NCBI GenBank assembly: GCA_016784735.1
Contig: JADHUC010000076.1
Span: forward strand, 1 to 40,350
From: Pirellulaceae bacterium
Lineage (GTDB): Bacteria; Planctomycetota; Planctomycetia; Pirellulales; Pirellulaceae
Reading direction: 5' to 3'
DNA: 40,350 nucleotides
The position numbers were made by a program, and so were the translations under genes. Position 1 is the stretch's first letter. Every line of letters begins with the position of its first letter. Positions 14,948 to 22,751 of this stretch are shown here, in pieces. Below the pieces are notes generated by a model, which saw only the letters and a list, made by a program, of their open reading frames with translations, searched no databases and had not been told where the DNA came from.

Positions 14948-16842
14948 CTGGATTGTGGTGGTTCGATCCGTTGGGCGAGCTTGACTGCGCCCAGGACGGG
15001 TTGTTTCACCACTTCAGCGTCTGCACCGCCCAACTCCACGCGTTGAAGCTCTTCGAGTAGGCGATCGCGAAGGAATTGCGCGTGGACGAGCAATCCGCCC
15101 GCCAAGACGATTGGCAGGTGACTCTGGGACAGGCCTTCCTCGAACTGGTCGGCAACGGCGCGGCACAGTCGAGCCAGTTCCGTGGCTGCTTCGTTCATGA
15201 TGGCCACAGCCAAGTGATCGCCGGCGCCTGCGGTTGCGACGACGACTTTGGCCAACGAAGCAAGCCATCGGCGATCGCTTTGGCGCCCGTACACCGCTTG
15301 GACCATGCTCGAACGGTCCTCCACGTCAATCGCTTCAAACAGAGCTTCCGTAATCGCTGTTTCCGGCCCGCGGCCGTCCAGGGCTCGCGCGGCAGCTTCG
15401 AGCCCTTTGCGGGCCACGGAGTAGGCGCTTCCTTCGTCGCCCATCAAATGACCCCATCCACCGGCCCGTGCCCACTGACCGTTTGCGTTGCACCCGCAGG
15501 CAAAGGATCCCGTTCCCGCAACGACGGCAATGCCTACGCAATCCGGCGTTCCGGCGGCAAGGATCGGCTCGCCATCGTGTGTGACGTGTAGGCGGTTCCC
15601 TATGTTGCGACGGTGGGCCCACTCGACGATGCGCTGCTGATCGCTTTCTCGTCCCGCACCAGCCAGCGCCAAACAGGCCGACGCGACGGGACCGCGTGGA
15701 ATGTCGGCCGTCGAGAACGCTCGGTCGATCGCATACTCGAGGTTGTCCATGGCTCGCTGCCAGCCAGCCGAATTAGGGTTCGATGGACCGGCTTCGCCGG
15801 CTCCGATGGGTTCCGTTTCCGTTGCGCCCAACGGTGCCAGGTAGGCAGTCGTTTTGGATCCGCCTCCGTCGACACCCAGTACGAGACCTTTGGCCGATTG
15901 ACGAGATGTGGTCGCGAGACCGTTGGGCCGATGAGTAGCTAATGCAGCGGCTGGTTCGATTGCCGTGCGCAACTGGCCGCCGGATTCCGCCAGCAGGTGC
16001 CTCGCTTCTTCCGACTCAACCGACCGCAGATGGGAAACGATCGCTGTCTTCGCGTCGCCACCGCAACGTTCCAGCAGTCGCTCGGCTTCTGGTTCCGACA
16101 CGCCTGCCAATGTGGTGACGATCCGTCGAGACCGCTCGGCCAGCTTCTGATTGGTGGTCTGCAGGTCGACCATCAGATTTCCGTAGGTCTTGCCTAGCCG
16201 CACCATCGCACCCGTGGTAATCGTGTTCAGGATCATCTTGGTGGCAGTGCCGGCCTTCAGTCGCGTCGACCCGCTGACTACTTCTGGCCCCACAACCGGG
16301 GCGATTGTCAACTGCGAAACCTTGGAAAGCTCCGAGTCTTCGTTGCAGCTCAGACCGATCGCAAACGCACCGATTTGGCCCGCGTAGGCGAGGCCGGCAA
16401 CCACGTACGGCGTACGCCCGCTGGTAGCGATCCCCAATATGACGTCTTTGTCGGAAAGGTCGACCGACTTCAGGTCTTGCACTGCGTTTTCCGGGATGTC
16501 TTCGGCACCTTCGATCGACCGCGTCAGAGCTTCATAGCCCCCGGCGATCAGACCGACGACCTGCCATGGCTTGGTATTGAAAGTGGGCGGACACTCGCTG
16601 GCATCGAGCACGCCAAGACGTCCCGAGGTGCCGGCACCGATGTAAACGAGTCGCCCGCCGTTTCGTAGGCGTTCGGCCACCACGTCGATCGCGCTGGCCA
16701 CGTGTTCTGCGACTCGCCCGACGGCCGCGGTCGCCTTGGCATCTTCGGCGTTCATCAGCCGCGCGATTTCGATGGATGTAAGGCAGTCGATTTCCTCGGA
16801 TGCAGGATTTCGAGCTTCAGTAGTAAGATTCGACAAGTCCAT
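14944..16842 (-). CDS. murQ: Bifunctional N-acetylmuramic acid 6-phosphate etherase (MurQ) / BadF-BadG family sugar kinase fusion
   Basis: A 632-residue fusion. Residues 1-300 are MurQ: IGAGTSGRLGVLDASECPPT (68-87) with E83, EGAED with E114, and SGRTPYVVAGL (141-151), the SIS-domain sites; MurQ splits MurNAc-6-phosphate into GlcNAc-6-phosphate and D-lactate. Residues 319-632 are a BadF/BadG/BcrA/BcrD-type kinase: VLGVDGGGSKT phosphate loop, LALAGAGR, VVAGTGSFACG and GGWGHLMGDEGSAY; this class includes N-acetylglucosamine kinase and clostridial MurK, which phosphorylates MurNAc and GlcNAc. The linker (about 296-318) is Ala/Ser/Thr-rich. Together the domains would take cytoplasmic MurNAc to GlcNAc-6-phosphate in two steps. 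Divergently placed 103 bp from the symporter and NamZ genes. Ribosome site GAGG before ATG 16842. Confidence 0.93.
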   Translation of the reverse strand: MDLSNLTTEARNPASEEIDCLTSIEIARLMNAEDAKATAAVGRVAEHVASAIDVVAERLRNGGRLVYIGAGTSGRLGVLDASECPPTFNTKPWQVVGLIAGGYEALTRSIEGAEDIPENAVQDLKSVDLSDKDVILGIATSGRTPYVVAGLAYAGQIGAFAIGLSCNEDSELSKVSQLTIAPVVGPEVVSGSTRLKAGTATKMILNTITTGAMVRLGKTYGNLMVDLQTTNQKLAERSRRIVTTLAGVSEPEAERLLERCGGDAKTAIVSHLRSVESEEARHLLAESGGQLRTAIEPAAALATHRPNGLATTSRQSAKGLVLGVDGGGSKTTAYLAPLGATETEPIGAGEAGPSNPNSAGWQRAMDNLEYAIDRAFSTADIPRGPVASACLALAGAGRESDQQRIVEWAHRRNIGNRLHVTHDGEPILAAGTPDCVGIAVVAGTGSFACGCNANGQWARAGGWGHLMGDEGSAYSVARKGLEAAARALDGRGPETAITEALFEAIDVEDRSSMVQAVYGRQSDRRWLASLAKVVVATAGAGDHLAVAIMNEAATELARLCRAVADQFEEGLSQSHLPIVLAGGLLVHAQFLRDRLLEELQRVELGGADAEVVKQPVLGAVKLAQRIEPPQSS

Positions 16843-16945
16843 TTATTGCCTCGGAGGCTGCGAGATGGCAGAATGACGCGTTTGCTGAACCGTCAGCCGC
16901 CCGATTGGGCCTTTCCCCGACCTTTATACACCGTCTCGAACCATC
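16843..16945. promoter_or_regulatory. Short divergent promoter region of the MurNAc cluster
   Basis: Only 103 bp separate the start codons of murQ-kinase (minus) and the symporter (plus), so both promoters and any operator must lie here. TTGGGC (16905) and TATACA (16925) are only 14 bp apart, a weak promoter match. I see no clear palindrome. Confidence 0.35.
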
Positions 16946-18409
16946 GTGCACCTGCAGATCCATCCCATCGACAGTTGGCTCATCGTGGCGTATTTGGTCG
17001 GCATGGTCACGCTTGGCCTGTGGATCGGCCGCAAAAACCGGAATCTTGCCGATTACGTCTTGGGCGGTAAGGACCTTCCCTGGTGGGCGCTCTTGGGTTC
17101 AATCGTGGCCACCGAGACCAGCACGGCCACGTTTTTGAGCGTACCGGGCATCGCCTACGCCGATGGTGGCAACTTGTGCTTTCTGCAACTTGCCTTCGGG
17201 TACATTCTCGGTCGATGCCTGGTGGCGTATGTACTGTTGCCAGCATATTTCCGCGGCGAAATGCTCACGGCCTACGAAGTGTTGGAACATCGTTTCGGCG
17301 GCGCGACGAAACGGACGGCCTCGCTGCTGTTTCTTGTCGCTCGCAATCTGGGCGATGGTCTGCGTCTGTTTCTGGCGGCCATCGCGTTGGAAATGGCGAT
17401 TGGCGTTTCGATGCCGGTTTCGATCGTGATCATCAGCGTGGCGACGATCGTCTACACGTTCTTCGGCGGCATGAAATCCGTTGTTTGGAACGACTGCGTT
17501 CAGTTTGTAGTTTACATGGCAGGCGGTCTGATCGCGTTTTGGATCATTATCAGCGAGTTGCCGACTGGCTGGGAACAATTCCACGCGTTCGCCGTCGAGC
17601 ACGGCAAGCTGCGGATGATCGACTTCTCCTGGGACCTCACGGAAACGTACACGTTTTGGGCGGGGCTGATCGGCGGCACGTTCTTGTCGTTCGGCACGCA
17701 CGGCACCGACCAAATGATGGTTCAGCGTTACTTGGCGGCTCGTGATAGGCGGGACGCGACTCGCGCGCTACTGACCAGCGGTTTTGTCGTCCTGATCCAG
17801 TTCGTCGTGTTCCTGTTGCTCGGTGTGGGGTTGGCTTGTTTCTTCGCTGAGTTTCCGCCCGAAGTGGCACTCGAAAAAGGCGATGAGGCCTTAGCGGCCT
17901 TCATTGTCGATCACATGCCGATTGGACTGACCGGCCTTACGCTGGCAGCCGTTTTTGCCGCAGCCATGTCGACGTTGTCCAGCTCTCTGAATTCGTCTGC
18001 CACGGCCGCAGTCAACGATTTTGGACCTCTGTTCGGCACGGCTGACATGTCGCCGGAGCGACGCGTCAACACATGCAAGCTGTTGACCATCGTCTTTGGG
18101 TTGATTCAAGTGGCAGTTGCCATTGTGGCTCAGTGGTACTCACGGAGCGTGGTCAATGATGCTTTGGCGATTGCCGGTTTTGTCGCGGGCATCCTGCTGG
18201 GCGTCTTCTCGCTTGGCGTGCTGACGAAGTGGGTCCGCCAGTGGTCTGCGCTTATCGGCATGCTGGGCGGGATGGCCGTGGTCAGTTACGTCAAGTTCGG
18301 CACCGACGTGGCGTGGCCATGGTTCACGGTCGCCGGTTCCGTTTCGACAGTTGCGTTTGGACTTTTGGCGTCTCTATGCGAGCATTTTCTAAGAAAGCAA
18401 CAGACATGA
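16946..18409 (+). CDS. Sodium:solute symporter (SSS family), probable MurNAc/amino-sugar importer
   Basis: A 487-residue integral membrane protein of the SSS/SLC5-like family, with about 13 hydrophobic segments, starting at GTG 16946 (a later ATG would cut into the first helix). Family landmarks: NLADYVLGGKDLPWWALLGSIVATETSTATFLSVPG in the first loop and helix, AYEVLEHRFGG, TFFGGMKSVVWNDCVQFVVYM, FGTHGTDQMMVQRYLAARD, and FAAAMSTLSSSLNSSATA, which resembles the sodium-site helix. The family imports sugars, sialic acid, amino acids and others with Na+. Its stop TGA overlaps the ATG of the exo-muramidase gene (ATGA), so both are translated together. The context suggests import of MurNAc or MurNAc-containing fragments; the sequence alone does not show the substrate. 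Confidence 0.93.
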   Translation: MHLQIHPIDSWLIVAYLVGMVTLGLWIGRKNRNLADYVLGGKDLPWWALLGSIVATETSTATFLSVPGIAYADGGNLCFLQLAFGYILGRCLVAYVLLPAYFRGEMLTAYEVLEHRFGGATKRTASLLFLVARNLGDGLRLFLAAIALEMAIGVSMPVSIVIISVATIVYTFFGGMKSVVWNDCVQFVVYMAGGLIAFWIIISELPTGWEQFHAFAVEHGKLRMIDFSWDLTETYTFWAGLIGGTFLSFGTHGTDQMMVQRYLAARDRRDATRALLTSGFVVLIQFVVFLLLGVGLACFFAEFPPEVALEKGDEALAAFIVDHMPIGLTGLTLAAVFAAAMSTLSSSLNSSATAAVNDFGPLFGTADMSPERRVNTCKLLTIVFGLIQVAVAIVAQWYSRSVVNDALAIAGFVAGILLGVFSLGVLTKWVRQWSALIGMLGGMAVVSYVKFGTDVAWPWFTVAGSVSTVAFGLLASLCEHFLRKQQT

Positions 18410-19689
18410 ACGACGATTCACTGCAGTTCATCCGGAAGGCGCGGTTCCCATCTGTGGCGGCGATGGTAGTTGCGATCAGTGTGGCATTTGTCGGTCTACA
18501 TACGTCGTGGGCAGCGCCACCCAAACTGCCGAGTGCTGAGCCTTCGGCCGTCGCAAACGTGTCGACCGGCATCGACGTACTGGAGCAGGAGGAGTTGCGC
18601 AGCCTACAGGGCCGTCGCGTTGGCCTGATCACCAATCATACAGGCGTCAATCGCCGTGGCGTGAGTACTGCAGAATTGCTGCATCAAGCCGACAACGTGA
18701 ATCTGAAAGCACTGTTCAGTCCTGAACACGGCATCCAAGGCGTGCTGGACACACACAACATCGGCGACGATTCGGATCCTCGCACGGGGCTTAAGATCTA
18801 CAGCCTCTACGGAAAAACGCGAAAGCCTACAGCGGACAGCCTGGAGGGCCTTGACACGCTGGTATTCGACATCCAGGACATCGGCGCGCGTTTCTACACA
18901 TACATCTCGACGATGGGCAACGCCATGCAAGCGGCGGCCGAGCACAATTTGCGTTTCGTCGTGCTGGATCGGCCGAACCCCATAAACGGCGTCGATACTG
19001 CGGGCCCGGTCTTGGACGACGGAAGCCAGTCCTTCGTGGGTTATCACACATTACCCGTCCGTCACGGCATGACGGTGGGTGAATTGGCAACGATGTTCAA
19101 CCACGAGTTGAAGCTCGGCGTCGATTTGCAGGTGGTCAAGGTAGTCGGTTGGCGGCGGCGCGACTATTTCGACCGGACAGGGTTGTTGTGGATTAACCCT
19201 TCGCCGAACATGCGGAGCTTGACCGAGGCGCTGCTGTACCCCGGCATTGGCCTATTGGAGTATTCCAATCTCTCGGTGGGCCGCGGCACGGATACGCCGT
19301 TTGAAGTGATCGGTGCACCTTGGCTGGATGGGATGGCGGTTGCGCGTGAACTCAATCAGTCGGAGCTTGCCGGAGTACGTTTCGTACCGATTCGTTTCAC
19401 ACCGGACGCCAGCAAGTTCGCCGACGAGCAATGTGGCGGAGTCAACATCATCATCATCGACCGCGAGCGTTTTCGTCCCGTACGAACGGGACTGGAAATC
19501 GCACGTTGCCTTCGGCGGCTCTATCCCGAGGACTGGCTCGCGGCAAAGCTTGAGCGGCTGCTCTGTAACCAGAAGACGCTGAGCGCGCTGCTTGACGGCA
19601 AGCCGGTGGACGAACTCGAAGGCATCTATGGGACGGAATTGGAGGAATTCCGCCGGCGGCGCTCCGAGTTCATGCTCTATTCCGACTGA
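18406..19689 (+). CDS. namZ: Exported DUF1343 protein, NamZ-type exo-beta-N-acetylmuramidase
   Basis: A 427-residue protein starting at ATG 18406 inside the symporter stop (ATGA); the frame is open from 18229, but that part is the symporter gene's shadow. Signal peptide at about 15-37 (VAAMVVAISVAFVGLHTSWAA). The rest matches DUF1343: GIDVLEQEELRSLQGRRVGLITNHTGVN, ALFSPEHGIQG (with E107), SLYGKTRKP, DTLVFDIQDIGARFYTYISTM, VLDRPNPING, and ending in EEFRRRRSEFMLY. NamZ of Bacillus subtilis and Tannerella relatives was shown to remove MurNAc from the non-reducing end of peptidoglycan fragments. Export plus coupling to a symporter and divergent MurQ-kinase fits release, uptake and catabolism of MurNAc. 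Family assignment is firm; enzymatic activity here is inferred. Confidence 0.92.
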   Translation: MNDDSLQFIRKARFPSVAAMVVAISVAFVGLHTSWAAPPKLPSAEPSAVANVSTGIDVLEQEELRSLQGRRVGLITNHTGVNRRGVSTAELLHQADNVNLKALFSPEHGIQGVLDTHNIGDDSDPRTGLKIYSLYGKTRKPTADSLEGLDTLVFDIQDIGARFYTYISTMGNAMQAAAEHNLRFVVLDRPNPINGVDTAGPVLDDGSQSFVGYHTLPVRHGMTVGELATMFNHELKLGVDLQVVKVVGWRRRDYFDRTGLLWINPSPNMRSLTEALLYPGIGLLEYSNLSVGRGTDTPFEVIGAPWLDGMAVARELNQSELAGVRFVPIRFTPDASKFADEQCGGVNIIIIDRERFRPVRTGLEIARCLRRLYPEDWLAAKLERLLCNQKTLSALLDGKPVDELEGIYGTELEEFRRRRSEFMLYSD

Positions 19690-19709
19690 TGATGCCCGAC
19701 ACTGGCCGA

Positions 19710-19847
19710 CTACGGCTGCAACAGCGTCAGTTGACGCCTCATCTGAATTCGGGCAACCAACGACGCCGTAAGAGCGCCCACGATCGCGACCAGAGACACC
19801 GAGACCATCGTGATAGCGAGGATTTCGATCATCGTAACATCCACCAT
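19710..19847 (-). CDS. Possible 45-residue single-pass membrane protein
   Basis: A short frame on the minus strand, ATG 19847 to TAG 19710: a 45-residue product with one hydrophobic segment (MIEILAITMVSVSLVAIVGA and following, residues 6-32) and a basic tail (ARIQMRRQL). The membrane-like composition is unusual for random reading of this GC-rich DNA. No convincing ribosome site is present and ATG 19832 is an alternative start. It points towards the 3' end of the convergent exo-muramidase gene. Confidence 0.3.
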   Translation of the reverse strand: MVDVTMIEILAITMVSVSLVAIVGALTASLVARIQMRRQLTLLQP

Positions 19848-20256
19848 GACAAAGGGAGGGCAGGATTCGTTAACAGGCCTTCCGGGATACCTGTTGGAGG
19901 GAATATAGGGAGGGATAATCCGGGGGTGATCGCCGCGGTTGTGGACACGGCTATTATCACGTTCTAGTCTGCGCCACAGTTAATGTCACGGCCTGCGAAA
20001 GGGAGAGTTTTCCCTGCGAAAAGATCGCGATTGGGGAAGGATAACACGGCCGGTCGGGAAAAGCGGGAAACTACGATTGTTCACGCAAGCGAAGTAGGCT
20101 GGCTTCTATAGTAGCTGCGTTCGCCAGGACGCGGGCCACATTGCCATCCCATGCTCTGGTGAGTGTGGCTACGGGGGGGCATCCTGCAGGTGTCCAAACG
20201 GTCAGTTCGGCCCAGGTAGCGATTCAGCGGTCATTCGGCCTCGCACCGCAGCCGTT

Positions 20257-20285
20257 TTGCCCTATGGCGTCCGATTCGGTATACT
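20257..20285 (+). promoter_or_regulatory. Candidate promoter for the zinc-ribbon DUF1559 gene
   Basis: TTGCCC (20257-20262) and TATACT (20280-20285) are spaced 17 bp apart, 66 bp before ATG 20351. Its position inside the upstream open frame supports the later start codon. The rest of the 661-bp gap 19690-20350 shows only the small minus-strand frame at 19710-19847. Confidence 0.45.
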
Positions 20286-20350
20286 GCACGCACTCGATCA
20301 CTTCCATTGTGGTCACTCGACTGCCCCAAAAGACAGGAAAGGCGCAGGCA

Positions 20351-21295
20351 ATGCCCATTTCGTTCACATGTCCACATTGTGGGAAACAGACGACGGTGGC
20401 TGACGATTACGCCGGTCAGTCGGGGCCGTGCAAGTTCTGCGGCGAAACGATCACTGTCCCGGGCGGCGAATCCGCGGCGACGCTGCCGCCCATGCAATTT
20501 CAGCAAGCCGGTGCCACGGCACCAGCAACCACGGGCGCAGCGGTGGCCGCGGTGGGCATTGGAACTGGGGCGGTCGTCGCTATCATCGCGGTCGTGTGTG
20601 TGGTCGTCTTCCTTGCTTGCGGCGGTGTTCTGGTCGCGCTGTTGTTGCCGGCGGTCCAAGCGGCACGCGAGGCGGCTCGCCGGACCCAGTGCAACAACAA
20701 CCTGAAGCAGATCGCAGTTGCTTTTCACAACTATCACGATACCTATAACACCTTTCCGCCCGCGTACATACCCGACGAGGACGGCAAGCCGATGCACAGT
20801 TGGCGTGTGCTGATCCTGCCGTTCATCGAACAACAGGGACTGCACCAACGATACAATTTCGACGAACCGTGGGACAGTCCCAGCAACCGAGCCGTCACGG
20901 ACGTGCACCTTCCCGCTTTCACGTGCCCATCATCGCCGACGTCCACGGGCTCGGCGGAAACCAACTACATGGTGATCACTGGGCCCGGAACGGTGTTTGA
21001 CGGGGCCAAAGCCGTGAAGTTCGCCGATATCAAAGACGGAACCTCGAACACAATCCTGGTCGTCGAGGTGACGGGGGCGGGCACCAATTGGGCTGAACCG
21101 GTAGACTTAGATGCTAGCAAGTTCGCTCCGCCTTTCACGGCTGGCGGCCCCGATAAGGCCGGCAGCCATCACCCCGGCGGCATGAACGCCGCTTTGTGCG
21201 ACGGTTCTGTACAGTTCATCAGCGACACTGTCGCGCGTGAAGTCCTCGATGGTTTGATCACCAAAGACGGCCAGGAACCGGTCAGCCTCTACTGA
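20351..21295 (+). CDS. Zinc-ribbon DUF1559 domain protein
   Basis: A 314-residue protein starting at ATG 20351, with AGGAAAGG upstream; the open frame extends to 20141 but a promoter lies inside that part. Residues 5-35 form a zinc ribbon (C7, C10 in CPHCGKQ; C27, C30 in CKFCGE), followed by an Ala/Thr-rich linker and one strong membrane helix (66-100). The helix runs straight into LLPAVQAAREAARRTQCNNNLKQIAVAFHNYHDTYNTFPP, the DUF1559 core, ending SHHPGGMNAALCDGSVQFIS, the H..DG terminal signature. Ordinary DUF1559 proteins have a type IV prepilin leader (GFTLIE) here, which this one lacks; it would be anchored with the ribbon inside and the DUF1559 domain outside (inference). Confidence 0.9.
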   Translation: MPISFTCPHCGKQTTVADDYAGQSGPCKFCGETITVPGGESAATLPPMQFQQAGATAPATTGAAVAAVGIGTGAVVAIIAVVCVVVFLACGGVLVALLLPAVQAAREAARRTQCNNNLKQIAVAFHNYHDTYNTFPPAYIPDEDGKPMHSWRVLILPFIEQQGLHQRYNFDEPWDSPSNRAVTDVHLPAFTCPSSPTSTGSAETNYMVITGPGTVFDGAKAVKFADIKDGTSNTILVVEVTGAGTNWAEPVDLDASKFAPPFTAGGPDKAGSHHPGGMNAALCDGSVQFISDTVAREVLDGLITKDGQEPVSLY

Positions 21296-21400
21296 TTCGC
21301 TCTGGCGTCGGCAGCGCGCTTCTGGTAATTTCCCGCGCGCTTGTCTTGGTCGGTTCGCCCTTTTCAGCCAGCCCGTACTCGTTTTCTGAGGAACGTTTCG

Positions 21401-22525
21401 ATGAGGAAAGGATGCCTCGCGTTACCGCTGCTAGCAGGTCTTCTGTGCGCCGTTCAGCCATCCATGCTCTCCGCCGCAAAGCCCTGGGAATTGCTCATTC
21501 CATTCAAGCGTGTGGAAGCTGACGCAGACAAGACGTACCGGTTAACCGAAGAGCACGGTCCCTGGATGATCCTGGCCACGTCGTTCGCCGGTCCCGGCGC
21601 CGACAAACAGGCGCGCAACTTGGTACTGGAACTCCGCAAGCGGTACAAGCTGCCGGCATTCGTTCACCAACAGTCGTATGATTTCACGGAACGTTTCGCA
21701 GGCCTGGGGCTGAATCGCTACGGCTATGCCAAAACGATGCGTTACTACAATGAGAAGAAGTTCGACGAGATTGCCGTCCTCGTTGGTCATTTCGACGGCG
21801 TTGACGATCATCGAGTCGACAAGACACTCGAAAAGATCCGCCACGCTCGCCCCGAGTGCCTGGATGTCTCCAAACACCATTCGACGACGCAGCGTTTCTT
21901 CGGCCTCCGCGAGCTGCAACGGCGTCTGACCCCCGACAAGGACGAACGCCAACGGGGCCCGATGGGCAAGGCGTTCTTGACGCGAAACCCGTTGCTGCCA
22001 CAGGAGTACTTCACCCCGGGCGGCTTAGATCCTCTGGTGGAACGGATCAACCGCGACGTCGAATACAGCCTGCTGAAGAACCCCGGCCAGTACACGGTGC
22101 GCGTAGCGAAGTTTCGCGGGTCGACGACAATGAAGCTCGACGAGATCAAGTACGGAACCAAGGACCGGCCCTCGAACAAACTGGAAGAAGCGGCGATCAA
22201 GGCCCACGAATTGACGGTGGCTCTGCGCAGGCAAGGGATCGAGGCTTACGAGTTTCATGATCGCTACGAGAGCATCGTCACCGTCGGCTCCTTCGACTCG
22301 TACGGGACGCCTCGCCCGGACGGCAAGACTGAGATCAACCCGCGAATCCATCAGATCATGCAGAGCTATAAGGCAACGAGACAGCAACTGGGCGACCGAG
22401 CCGACGTGGGTCTTGTCCCGAAGTCGATTAACGGCATTCCTTTCGACGTCCAGCCGATGCCGGTCGAAGTACCGCGGGCATCCATCGCAACGGCCTACTC
22501 GCCGCGAAACGGACTGTTTCGGTAG
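21401..22525 (+). CDS. Exported protein, unknown function, possible SPOR-like end
   Basis: A 374-residue protein starting at ATG 21401 with GAGGAA upstream; an earlier in-frame ATG at 21341 lacks support. Signal peptide MRKGCLALPLLAGLLCAVQP, cleaved near LSAA-26. The mature protein begins KPWELLIPFKRVEADADKTY and includes GPWMILATSFAGPGADKQARNLVLELRKRY, which resembles a repeat unit for handling linear ligands. The C-terminal part YTVRVAKFRG....AHELTVALRRQGIEAYEFHDRYESIVTVGSF has the look of a SPOR domain (two-strand/helix pattern that binds denuded peptidoglycan), but this is only a resemblance. Not otherwise recognised. Probably transcribed with the preceding DUF1559 gene, 105 bp away, or alone. 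Confidence 0.72.
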   Translation: MRKGCLALPLLAGLLCAVQPSMLSAAKPWELLIPFKRVEADADKTYRLTEEHGPWMILATSFAGPGADKQARNLVLELRKRYKLPAFVHQQSYDFTERFAGLGLNRYGYAKTMRYYNEKKFDEIAVLVGHFDGVDDHRVDKTLEKIRHARPECLDVSKHHSTTQRFFGLRELQRRLTPDKDERQRGPMGKAFLTRNPLLPQEYFTPGGLDPLVERINRDVEYSLLKNPGQYTVRVAKFRGSTTMKLDEIKYGTKDRPSNKLEEAAIKAHELTVALRRQGIEAYEFHDRYESIVTVGSFDSYGTPRPDGKTEINPRIHQIMQSYKATRQQLGDRADVGLVPKSINGIPFDVQPMPVEVPRASIATAYSPRNGLFR

Positions 22526-22751
22526 TAGGACGGTATCTCAAAAGACGGCCAATGGCCGCCCACTGCTTGCCGCAGCGCGCCGGGGAAGTTATGCTGCCTG
22601 CGCCCCTAGCGCGTGAAGTTCACTCGTTGGATGCCAGTCGTCCAGAAGTGAAACGCGTAGGAACCTGTAAGCACTGGAGACATCGCCCCGGCCCAAGCCC
22701 GCCGCAGCGGGCGTTCCCGCCATCCACCACAGCGCAGCGAGGAGACCTTTC

